Of a stretch of DNA of 64,000 nt, positions 43,230 through 53,540 are shown piece after piece. The position numbers and the translations under genes were made by a program. Every line of letters begins with the position of its first letter. The first letter of the stretch is position 1. The stretch is from Tricholomella constricta (taxonomy: Eukaryota; Basidiomycota; Agaricomycetes; Agaricales; Lyophyllaceae). The notes under the pieces are model-generated. The model was not told where the DNA came from, ran no database searches, and worked only from the letters and a program-made list of their open reading frames with translations. The stretch lies in contig JAACJP010000028.1 of the NCBI GenBank assembly GCA_013368375.1, positions 496,001 through 560,000 on the forward strand, given 5' to 3'.

Positions 43230-43787
43230 ATGTCGCTGAGCACGTATGTCCAGGAGCTGACGGAGGCGAGGATCGTGAGTGGTACCCTCCTTCCTTTCTT
43301 TGTTTGTCGTATACGCTTGTGCTTCCTCTGTCTCTTGTGTTGCTTTTCGTGTGCTGCTACCGCAGCGTCTAGATTGCCATTCACATTTGCATGCTATCTC
43401 TCTGATGACGGCTGACACGCCGTGCCCACTTACAGGACTTTGCGGGACAGGCGCTGGTGGAACAGATTGCGCGGGTGGTGCTGATAGCAACAACGGTACG
43501 TACTCATGTATTATTGTGGCCCCTTCCTTTCTTTGAATACTGACTTCTTACTCGTGACAGATCATCTCATTCGTGGTAGGGTTCGTGCTGCAGTCCCTGA
43601 CGGCGACGTTTGCGGTGTTTGGTGCATCGACGGTGGTGCTTGCGCTGGTGAGTGCCATCCATAGAGCTGTCAAGATGGACACTTGGTTGACTGGTGGTAG
43701 GTTGTGCTGCCCCCGTGGCCGATGTTCAATGCGCACCCGGTGGAGTGGCTGCCCGCTGTGGAGAAGAAGAGTACGAATACAAGTTGA
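43230..43787 (+). CDS. SPC1: Signal peptidase complex subunit 1 (SPC12 type)
   Basis: A small ER membrane subunit of the signal peptidase complex, thought to help the complex tell signal peptides from membrane segments. Exons 43230-43274, 43436-43495, 43561-43647 and 43701-43787 give 92 residues, the usual size. Family pattern: DFAGQALVEQIARVVL at the N-terminal cytosolic part, two hydrophobic segments (ARVVLIATTIISFVVGFVLQ and ATFAVFGASTVVLALVVLP), and the conserved exit motif LPPWPMFNAHPVEWLP. The gene ends 169 bp before the start of KIN1. Confidence 0.9.
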
Positions 43788-43956
43788 TGGGGATGTCAGA
43801 TGTATTGTGTACCGAATAGAGTTGGATTCACGCGAGACTGGTTCTCTAATACGCCACGCTATTTTACAATGTATGAGTTGGGAAGTTGTATTTATTTGTG
43901 TTCGAGTTGTATTTATTGTTACCACGATTTGTTAACCTCCACGCAGCGTTGACGCG

Positions 43957-46900
43957 ATGAGCTCGTATGCTTCAGCTGCGCTGCACCAAGTCCCTGAGCA
44001 CGTCGGACACGAGGCTGATCACCGTACTGCCACCTCCACCACCACCACCGCCCCACCGCCTCCGCCCCGTAATACCGTCGCAAAACCCCGCCCGCTCTCC
44101 ATGCCACCCCAGCTGCCCAGCCCGGGCCCTACTCCAAGCGACAGCTCCAAGGAACGCTCTCGCGAAACTACCCCGTCTCGCAGAACCAGAGATGGTCGTT
44201 CCAGCCGTTCAAACCGCATTCTCGGCGACTATACCCTCAGCAAGACCCTCGGCGCAGGCAGCATGGGCAAGGTCAAGCTCGCCACCCATAACGTTACCGG
44301 TGAAAAGGTGTGTGTCATGTATCTTAGAGTGGCACTGTCCTCATCTCCCACAGCTCGCTGTCAAGATTCTACCTCGTACCTATCCTGGCGCTCCGCCATC
44401 CACTGATGCAAAGCAGGCCTCCAAGGAAGCCTCCAAGGAAATCCGAACCCTCCGGGAGGCCGCCCTGTCCATGCTCCTCCATCACCCGTACATCTGCGGG
44501 ATGCGCGAGATGATTGTCCATCAGCACCACTACTATATGGTCTTCGAGTACGTCAACGGCGGCCAGATGCTCGACTACATCATTGCCCACGGCCGTTTGC
44601 GCGAGCGCGTTGCTCGCAAGTTTGCCCGTCAGATCGGCAGTGCACTTAGTTACTGCCATCACAACAATGTCGTTCATCGCGGTCAGTATGCCACGTATCG
44701 ATTCCAATTTCTAGCTAATCAAACCCCCAACAGACCTCAAGATTGAAAACATCCTAATCTCCCATACGGGCAACATTAAAATCATCGACTTTGGCCTATC
44801 CAACCTCTATGACCCCGCCGCCCGCCTCTCCACCTTTTGCGGCTCTCTCTACTTTGCCGCACCCGAGCTTCTGAATGCAAAAGTCTACACCGGTCCCGAG
44901 GTCGACGTCTGGAGCTTCGGTGTCGTTCTCTACGTCCTCGTCTGCGGCAAGGTCCCTTTTGACGACCAGAGCATGCCCGCGCTCCACGCAAAGATCAAAC
45001 GCGGTCTCGTCGAATATCCAGTGTGGCTGAGTGCCGAATGCAAACACCTCCTCTCACGGATGCTCGTCACCACCCCAGGCCAACGCGCCCCGCTCTCGGA
45101 AGTCCTCTCCCACGCCTGGATGACCCGCGGCTTCAATGGCCCCCCCGACCCGCACATGCTCCGCCGGGAACCCCTGCGCCCCGCCGACATCGACCCCGCC
45201 GTCATCCGCGGCATGCACGGCTTCGAGTTTGGCTCCGACGACGACATCGAGCACCGCATCCGGGAGGTGCTCGCCAGCGACGGCTGGGCCCGCGCAGTCA
45301 GGGAATGGGAGCGCCGTCGTGGGGGCATCCCGCTCAACAACACCAACGGGCACACGATCTCGCAGTCGGTGTCGTACACCGAGACCGGGTGGGGTGGCGG
45401 TGAGCGCTCCAATTCGAGTCTGGCACTGTCGTTTGATGGTGGAGGCAGTGTAAAGACGGAGCCTCCACCGACGCCCTCCAAGAAATCCTCAGGCGGCTCG
45501 AGGCGGTTCTCCGGGTTTGACTTTTATCGCCGCAAGCTATTTTCGCCATCGTCCTCTCCGCCCTTGCCGACGTCACAATCTGCGCATGCTTCCAGTAACT
45601 CGCATGGAGCTGGAGGGGATGGAAGGAGTGAGGTGCTGGACCCGACGGCGGGGTTCCACCCGCTTGTGTCGATGTATTATCTCGCGAAGGAGAAGATGGA
45701 GAGGGAGCGGGTGTATGGCCCGGGTGTGTTTGCGAGCTCGCAGTTGAGCGTGGCTGGCACGGGCGCGGCGGCAGGAGCGAAGGCACAGGTCAACGGGGAG
45801 GAGCGGGAGCCGGCGCCTGGGCATGACAAAGAGGGACGGGAGCGGGAAAAGGACCGTGAACGTGAACGGGATACTGACAGGGATCGCGAGCGGGATAGGG
45901 ATAGGGATCGGGATCGGGAGAGAGACAGGGACAGGGAAGGGAGGGAGAAGCCGAAGCCGATAATGGTGGACTATTCGATGGCGCTTCCCCGCCTTCCTGC
46001 ACCGGAGACGTCGCACTACTCGGGCATGTCGTACGATACCACCGCGCCCGCCACAGCTGCCTCCACCCCGACCTCGCCCGCCTTCCCCCTCGCACACGCA
46101 CATGCACATGCGCAGCCAAGAGCACGGGACCCGGGTTTGCCGCCCCCGTCGCCAAGTGCCGGCGCTGCGCAGACGGTCGGGAAGAATGGGAGAGGAGGAG
46201 AACATGGGGCGCAGGGACTGGGGATCCGGGCGCCGCCGGCGAGTACGCATAGGCGGAGCCACTCGATGAGCCAGAGGCCGACGGTGCTTGCGCGGGGGTG
46301 GGGTGGGATGTTTGGCCGTGGGGCGGAGCATGCGCAGCAGCAGCAGCAGGTGTCGGAGCATGGGGTGCCTGTCAGGATTGAGGGGGCTGCATGGGGCGTA
46401 GGGCGGGAACCGAAGACGGCGGGGCCGGAGGTGGGGACGTTTGCGGAGAAAATGGAGAAGGGGTTATACAAGGAGGAGAGGGAATTGGAGGAGAAGGAGA
46501 CGAGGGAGAGGGAGAGGACTGAGAGAGGTGAGAGGGTGGACCGGGAGCAGCTACAGCAGCATCCGCATGGCGGGACGCTGTCGGCGGGAGCGACGCTTGT
46601 GCGCAAGTTTGGGAGTCTTCTTGTTGGTGGGAGTGGGCATGGGACGGTGGGGAGGCGGACCACGATCATCCCCGGATTGTCGCCCTCGCCGCGTGCGTCG
46701 CATGACGTCGAGCGTGCAAAGTCTGCGGAGGAGGAGCGCGATCAGGACGGGGAAAAGAACGAGAAGGGTGCCGATGAACCCGATAAGGAGAAGGGTAAAC
46801 AGAGTGTGGACTCTACGCGCTCGGGACACACGAAGGGCGTTATACATAGCCTGAGCCAACCACTGGGGAGCGTGCATCGGCGCGCGGCGACGATCCTGGA

Positions 46901-48202
46901 CCCGCAAGGACGCGCGACGCGGCATTCGCGGAGGAGTAGTACTGGTGCTGCGATCATGGGGGCGGATACCAGCCCCGGGGCTGGCACGGGAACGGGAACG
47001 ATGGGTAGGCATCGAAGGCCGTCGACGGGGTACAGTAGTGGAGGTGGGAGACCCAATGCGGAACGGCTGTTCTCGTCCCGTGGGGAGGAGGACATGAGGG
47101 AAAGGAGGGAGGAGGAGGAAGAGGGAAGGACGGTGAAGACTGTAGTGGGGGTGGAGCATGCGCACGGAGATAAGGAGGAGGGATTCAAGGAGGAGGATGA
47201 ACGGCATCATAACGAGAAGGACTTTAAGCCTGTATTCCTCAAGGGGCTGTTCAGGTTCGTTCTCACTTTTCTTTTGGCCTTGTGTTATCTGAGCTGACGG
47301 ATGGTTGTGCTTTTTAAAATCTAGTGTGGCGACGACATCGACGAAGCCACCACCGGTCATCAAGGAGGATATTCGACGCGTGCTGGACCGCATGCAGGTG
47401 CAGTACCGCGAGACGAAAGGTGGGTTTGAATGTATCCACCTGCCGTCCATCGACATGTCCTCCGTGGAGACCCCAACGCTGCGCCAGCACCACGTGCATC
47501 ATCAACAGACGTCCTCAAGCACATCTGGCGAACCCATGTCCCAACGCCCGTCCATAGTGAAGAAGGCATCCAAGCTCTCCTTCAGCATGAAGCGTGAAAA
47601 AGGCAAGGACCGCGAGGCGTCCGTGTCCATGGACAAGAGCCGTGGTGCAGTGGAGCAGCCCGGCCGCCCCTCAGTGGGCACGACCGGCACGCTCACCACC
47701 ACCCCCAGCGGCTCCTCATCCTTCTTCAACGTCTCATCCAGCCACACCGCCGTCCCCGACCACCCCCATATCCACCCGAATGGAATCACGGCTGCCCCGC
47801 CGCACGAGATTGACGTCATCCCGCCTTCGCCCTCTACGCCCACAGGGACATCGCCGAGGGCGGCGAAGGTGCTGCCCCCTATACCCCGCGATTTTGCTGG
47901 AAGGGCGCCGTCGCCTATGACTGCGAGGAGCCCGAGCCCGCTCCCCACCGGCGAGGTCGACCGTGATGTGTTTGAGAGCATGGGCAATAATACCCTGAGC
48001 GTCCGCTTCGAGATAAATATCGTCAAGGTGGGTTTCCCATACCTATATTTCTATAATGTAGATCATTGGCTGACATGCACTGCGCGCGTTCTACTAGGTG
48101 CCTTGGCTACCGCTGCATGGAATCCAGTTCCGCAGAGCTAGCGGGGACGGGTGGCAGTACCAGATGCTCGCCCGACGAGTGCTGACGGAATTAAAGTTGT
48201 AA
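43957..48202 (+). CDS. KIN1: KIN1-type serine/threonine protein kinase with KA1 domain
   Basis: A member of the KIN1/PAR-1/MARK family, which acts at the cell cortex in polarity, septation and secretion. Exons 43957-44307, 44354-44681, 44734-47254, 47325-48027 and 48098-48202 close in frame at 1335 residues. The N-terminus is Pro/Ser/Thr-rich. The kinase domain starts [20 protein letters not shown] and has LAVKIL (ATP lysine), [12 protein letters not shown] (catalytic loop), IDFGLS (DFG), [13 protein letters not shown] (activation segment) and [20 protein letters not shown] long disordered region follows, with an Arg/Asp/Glu repeat. The C-terminus is a KA1 lipid-binding domain, read from the segment starting [21 protein letters not shown] and ending RRVLTELKL. 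Confidence 0.93.
45830..45955 (+). repeat. Arg/Asp/Glu dipeptide repeat inside KIN1
   Basis: A purine-rich tract (repeats of GGGATA, CGGGAG and similar hexamers) encodes alternating Arg-Asp and Arg-Glu for about 35 residues in the disordered linker between the kinase and KA1 domains. The same type of repeat is known as an RNA-binding or condensate-forming element in other proteins. Confidence 0.85.
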
Positions 48203-49197
48203 AATTTATGATCATCATCCAACGCAACCGTACCGTCGAATTCTGGCTTTATGGTTTACCGACGGTTTATCCCGCCCGCCTGGGTTCAAATTTTCCCCTC
48301 CCGTTTATGCACTCTTCCCCCTCTCCCCCCCCCACGCAACCGCCAAGTTCCACCCCTCACATCTAATAATTTACCTGGGGTCGCTCACCATTCCACGTAT
48401 ACTCACTCAGCTCACGAACCGAATCCTCACTCTTACAATTTACAATTACAATCCCCCGCCCTCAATAACTTTTTTTCCTTCTTTTTCGGCCTTTTCTCTA
48501 TTCTTTTTTTCGTTATTCGATTACTTCAATTACTTAGTACTGCTGGTCTATATTCCATCTCTGCGGTTTCTAGTGTTCCTCTGCTGTGGCTTGGCTTCCC
48601 GCTATTGATATTTATGCATATGGGGAACGCTACGCTTCCTTTGGGATTTTTCTGGGAATATGAATTGATTTCTGGGTCATGATGTGTTTGTTGGTTCTCT
48701 GGACGTGAGGCGTGGGGGTTGGGGCCTTGACAATGAAATAGAGGGTGGCACGCTGCACGACGCACGGCGCACGACGCACGACGCGACGCGCGTTGGAACT
48801 TTGTGGGAAGTCGCGACGCGTTTGCTTCCCGTGATTGGCACGCGACAGTAGGTAGTAGGTTTGTCAATGTCATTTTGTCAAACCACAATGGCCCTCACCT
48901 GGATTATATGGGGCCCATGGATCCGGAGCCTCTGTGATCTCAACTTCTGGCGCTCTTACAGTAAAAGTTTACTGTGTGCCTCCGAGTCCAAAGTCCATAG
49001 GCAATTAACTCTGGGGCGAAACGGATAGCCTTGGCCCGTCGGGCACAACTGAATATGTGTAAGTATGTAAGAATGTGTAACGTCAACTGCTACGGCCGCC
49101 GTGTTCTTATTTTTAAATTTAACAGGCTCACTTAAGCCCATCCGTGGCTAGCATTTGTCGGGAGGAAGCTCCATTATTCACAATTAATATTATAACG
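48203..49197. other. Spacer after KIN1 with a CACGACG/ACGCG repeat cluster
   Basis: About 1 kb. The first part is pyrimidine-rich, probably KIN1 3' untranslated sequence. At 48749-48823 a cluster of short GC-rich repeats (CACGACG and GACGCG) stands out against AT-rich flanks. No gene was recognised; the 143-codon plus-strand frame at 48251 lacks any family feature. Confidence 0.5.
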
Positions 49198-50575
49198 AAT
49201 ATGTACCCCTCTTCATACAAACGCGAAACCCCAGGATTTGACGATGTGCCCACGACTATCCGGGGAGCTCAAAGTTGCGGCTTAAGGGCGCTGCAGATCG
49301 ATCCTCGGACTCTAAGCGGCGATACAGTGGTCGCCAGCAGATCGCGCAGGAGATTCGCCTCGAAGCGGAGTACTGGACTTTTTTCAAGTTCATGGCAAAA
49401 GGTATACGTTCGTCTTTACAGTGTTCATTCCATCATATTCCAACTGCACTGTTGTTCTCAGAATGTGACATCCGTCTAGCATCCCCTGGTTCGTACAAAG
49501 TGAATTTGTCCGACTGGCGTGGACATGCGGATTCGCCTCTCAAAAAGGTCATATTTGGCCTGCTTCCGGAGATCCTCGTGACTATCGGTGTCGCTCCGAC
49601 GTGTCTTTACACCTCCCAATTGGTGCTCAGGGCGTATCGCCTAAACAATATAGGGTCACGCGACGTCTGTGACGGCTCTGCAATTGCGTACGACCTTACG
49701 TGCGAGTTCATCGTCCAAAATATGTGTCAATTCACTACCCCGCATCATACACCCATGAAAGAGGCACAGCTCTTTGTGTCCTTGTCGGCGCACGCCTGCT
49801 CACCACGCTCTCTAACTTTCTATATTGCATGATCGTATTTGCCTTTATTGCAGCCTTTACTCTACTGCGGGCATTGAGCGAGATATCCAACGTCGGTGCA
49901 GTGTCTTCTGTTAATATCCGCTATTCTCGCCGTGACCATGTTTGCCGACGTGAAAAGCCACCCTGCTGGATATTTCCAGGCTCTGAGCCCTTCATCACTG
50001 ATTTCCCAAAGGCGGGCACCAACAAGTTTGTCGACGTTGCGTTAGATCTCAAAGTTACTTTTTCGTCAGGATGCCGGCCTTTCTCAACATCGTTCACACC
50101 TTCTCGTGCAAGCCACAGTTCCCTCCGGTGACAGTGTGAAATTTGACCAATAAATCATTACTTCATCGCTGACTTGAAATACCAAACTCGAAAATTGGTC
50201 AATTGTCACTTGTTCTTCAGAGGCTCAGCTACAACTTTGTACTTTTCCAACGCTCCGGGTGGTTGTGATCGCAGAAGTCACCACGTTTACGCTCTGTGGC
50301 GCTCTGGTGTATCACTATGTGGGCAACCAATACGATCGCGTGCCTTTCTAATCGTGCTCTTGCCCAATTTAACATAGCACGATATACAGGCGCAGACCAG
50401 TGCTCCCAGTCCGTTACCGCTCATTTTATCTTCGTCCGTCTCTTCAAAATCACCTGCATGCTAATTCTGACGATGGCATGGCACCTACATGCGTTGCTCT
50501 CCTTTCTTCTTCTCCTGACCAGGTTCCCTGTTGACCTGTATATCTCCGGTGTCCATCCAGCCCATCATCAATAGT
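49198..50575 (+). pseudogene. Decayed amino-acid transporter (AVT/Aa_trans family)
   Basis: Short protein-like pieces in different frames follow each other in the order expected for a fungal Aa_trans transporter: AYDLTCEFIVQN and VGARLLTTLSN (near 49690-49820), CMIVFAFIAAFTLLRALSEI (49827-49886), ILAVTMFADVKSHPAGYF and ITDFPKAGTNKFVDVAL (49925-50047), EVTTFTLCGALVYHYVGNQY (50267-50330), and SVTAHFIFVRLF (50414-50449). Several frame changes and in-frame stops separate them, more than introns can explain. The family would move amino acids across the vacuolar or plasma membrane. The family call comes from the membrane-segment order and the VYHYVGNQY motif; the N-terminal third is uncertain. Confidence 0.6.
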
Positions 50576-51715
50576 ACTCACGCTGCAGACCTCGCGGGCA
50601 GCCTCTTCAGCTGCGCCACCACAGCACTCAAGATCTAGAACAAGGGTGAAGCTTAGTTCTGGGTTGGCATTCAGGACTCATAGAGTCTTAAGAGTCTGCC
50701 GCGATACGGAGGGGGGAAATGCGCTCCGGGAAGGCCGGATGAGCGCTTATAACAGCACAATACCGTCCGAACCGTACCCTGTTAGCCTTAGCAGTAATAC
50801 ATGATCCAGCCAAGATTACCGTTTCAAACAGGGTACTAATTATCATACCCACGCTGTAATGGTTGTATAGCCAGTACCTATGATTAGAGCTCGAGCTGAT
50901 TGCACACATTTGCCGGAGGTCCGAAGAGCTTACCACCTGGATCTTTCTCTTGTACAGATCCCACAGACTAGCATCCAAGGACTACACCAAAATATCCGTC
51001 TACTTCAAGCCCCAAGAACGATTTTGCAGAAGCCACCAGGCTCAGCCCTGCGGACGCGGAGTTGAAATCGAGATCGGGCGCTCCGAGTCGACGATGCCAA
51101 CGACGCGATTGCCATGGTCCAGCTGAAAACCGTAGTCGTTACTGGGGTGAACAAAGCGGGTCTTGTAGCATCTCAGGAGATGCGTGCGGACGACGGAGCT
51201 CGAGAAGAGGTGTCAAGCAAATCAGCGTGAAGGCGTAAGAACGCATTAGAGGGCGATCAGGTGTGTGAGAGTTATCTCAGGAGAGCCGCGGTTATTGTGC
51301 ATCGTAACATCGTTGCGTGCTGGCGTAAGAGAACGTATTATTCCGGTTCAAATTTGAAATTGTGTTTGCATGCTGCATACTCGATGAAGGTTTCTGCATT
51401 GTGCACGGCGGTGAGGTCCAGGAACTTCTGATGAGGCGGAGGTACTAGTCAGTAGCTTCAAAGCCGTTACACCGACAACGCGGCTACAACTCCTTAATTT
51501 GCCTGTGCTTGTACAGTTAACTCACGTCGTCGTTCGTTTCCAAAGGCCAGGAAATGTCGAAAGAGAACATCAAGGGCTTACAATTTAAATGGTGTCATCG
51601 CGAACTATTGCCGCCGGCCAGTATAATACCAGGTGGTAAGTATTTAGTCGGAATGCAAATCATACGATCGGGGAGGATGTGCACTTTCAGAATCTGGAGT
51701 TGATAAGTTATTTTA
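50576..51715. other. Gene-free interval
   Basis: About 1.1 kb without a supported gene. A 96-codon minus-strand frame (50688-50978) shows two hydrophobic patches but no recognisable family. Confidence 0.4.
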
Positions 51716-51729
51716 TATCACTTTAAGAG

Positions 51730-51865
51730 AGACAGCATCAGCAAATCTCCAAATACTTTTGCTTCTGGCTTTCGGGTATCTGACTTTCTTCGGTTACTTT
51801 TACTTGGGCTTTTGCGACTTTTTCACCTTTTGCTTGCACTTTTTCACCTCAAATGTATATTGCTT
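51730..51865 (+). repeat. AAAAG/CTTTT-rich tract
   Basis: Irregular tandem CTTTT and ACTTTTTCACC units about every 10-12 bp. A compositionally similar tract lies at 53690-53890, on the other side of the cohesin-loader fragment. It directly adjoins the tRNA-like sequence and, on the minus strand, would form its downstream body. Confidence 0.6.
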
Positions 51866-51962
51866 GAAATATAATGTCTTGTGGCCTTTTGAAAGTTGTG
51901 AGCTACTTTAGTAGTGGTTAGACACTAGACACTCTGTACTGACTTGCGCAGGTGAAAAATAT

Positions 51963-52048
51963 GTCACCCGCAGGGAATTGAACTCGCAATCTCACATAGT
52001 AGTAACAAGTTGTAGACATGGTCATAACAACCACTGCACCACATCGTC
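51963..52048 (-). repeat. tRNA-like sequence, probable head of a SINE
   Basis: On the minus strand an exact A box (TGGTGCAGTGG, 52031-52041) and B box (GTTCAATTC, 51975-51983) lie 47 bp apart, as in a tRNA gene. However the acceptor and T stems do not pair, so it is not a working tRNA. With the AAAAG-rich sequence downstream it looks like a tRNA-derived SINE inserted in a decayed region. Confidence 0.5.
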
Positions 52049-52339
52049 ATTTATATTACAGCCTCACCTCCACAACTTAATCACGTCCAGCACTGGCCTT
52101 GAACGTGCATGGTGAGGAATTTTTTTTCTAAGGTGCTTTCAAACTCCGCCACTCCGCATCCACCCGCAACCGGTCGTCTTGATCCACTGGCCCGCCATGC
52201 CCTGTGACGCTGCCCTGCTCTGCCAGCCCTCGAGCCTCGGGAGGAGTACCGTGCATGGACTGGACTGGCGGAGCTAGGGATGCTCTGTCCTGACAGGGAG
52301 AGGTCGAGCACGCGTTGACGAAAGCAGTGAGTCTCTAAC

Positions 52340-53540
52340 GTGCACTCAAAATGTTGGCTGACTGTTCGTCTCCCCAGCTACTTATCGTACAAAAGGTGCG
52401 TGGCGGACTTCACCTTTCCAACTCGGACTAACCATTTTCCAGCACCCGGCGCTCACACTCTACACTCCATATCTAACCATCCTTTCTGCCCAAAAATCCA
52501 GGCCCACACCCTCCGCCATCTCCTCTCTGCCCCAGCCACCGCCACCAGCCTCCCACACCTCCACTTCGCCGCCCACCTCGCTCTCATCCACACTCACGCC
52601 AGCGCCGCCGACCACACCCCCTCCGCCCTCCAAAAGTGTCTCGCTGCCCTTCAAGACATGCACTTCGCCGCTGCCGCTCTCCCCACACACCCCAACCTCG
52701 TCCTCCTCCTTGTGCACGTCATCCGCCTCCAGCTGCTCGTCCGCCACGGCGTCTGGGTGATTGTTGTGTCTGCCCTTGCAGACACTGAGGCTGCGTTCGA
52801 GGCGTACGAGGGGAGGAGCATCATTGTGTACGCTGACCCTCCTGTACCTCCCCAGGTACATTTGAACTCGATCCTGCCCGCGCTGCGTGTGCATGTGCTC
52901 ATGCTGGGCGTGCTGTTCCACACCCATGCAGGTGACGCAGAGGCGGCAGGCGTGCGGCTGAGCGCGCTGCATCTCTTCCTTGACACGATGTGAGTAGTGC
53001 CTCTTGCCCTGTGTCCTTTTGATGTGGCTGACTTGTGTTCCAGGGCCATCCGGGGTGGGCGAGAGCGTGGGAGAGGGAGGGGGAGGGGCGAAGGAAAGGC
53101 GGAGGATGCATAGGATCAAGGCCGATCTTATGGCTGAGATAGTCACAGTGAGTTCCCCCCTTCCCCTCCCCCTCCTCTTCCTCCCTCTCTTCGTCTTCTT
53201 CATCATCTTCTCGTTCCTCCTCCCCTTCCTATCTCCAGACACTCACATACTCCCCCCTCCTTTCCTCCCGCACCAGATCTCAACAATGCGCTCCGACTTC
53301 CCTGCCGCCCAACACGCACTGGACGTACTCATCGCCCACACCCGGACACACGGCCTCTTCGAAACGTACGCCGCGCGGCTGGCGCTCTTACATGCCCAGC
53401 TTGCGCATGCGAGGGGAGATGGGGCGGGGGCAGTGAAGGGGTATCGTGTGGCGGCGTGGGTCGCTGCGGGGGGTCATGGGCAGGGCCAGAAGGAGGGAAA
53501 GAAAGGGAAGGGGGAGAGGGCGGGGAGCAGGGATGAGTGA
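52340..53540 (+). pseudogene. Fragment of a cohesin-loading factor (MAU2/SCC4 type)
   Basis: MAU2/SCC4 with SCC2 loads cohesin on chromosomes. Here only about 300 residues of TPR-like sequence are found, against 600-700 in full proteins. Segments: HLHFAAHLALIHTHASAADH, LQKCLAALQDMHFAAAAL, LRVHVLMLGVLFHTHAGDAE, MHRIKADLMAEIV, and FPAAQHALDVLIAHTRTHGL with ARLALLHAQLAHARGDGAGA. The only splice join near 52990-53043 does not keep the frame into the next segment, and the break lies in a G-rich run. Start and C-terminal half are missing. A partial, broken copy is the simplest reading; a real gene with an unseen intron structure is possible but less likely. Confidence 0.5.

Noticed and set aside
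4053..43787. A translation-fidelity gene cluster (DPH2, DPH3, MTO1)
   Set aside because: The genes are 14-20 kb apart with unrelated genes between them; shared theme only, no sign of a functional cluster.
45573..47456. Long minus-strand frames across KIN1
   Set aside because: Shadows of the single large KIN1 exon; Pro/Arg/Ser low complexity and no motif.
51963..52048. Functional tRNA gene
   Set aside because: A and B boxes are good, but the acceptor and T stems do not pair.
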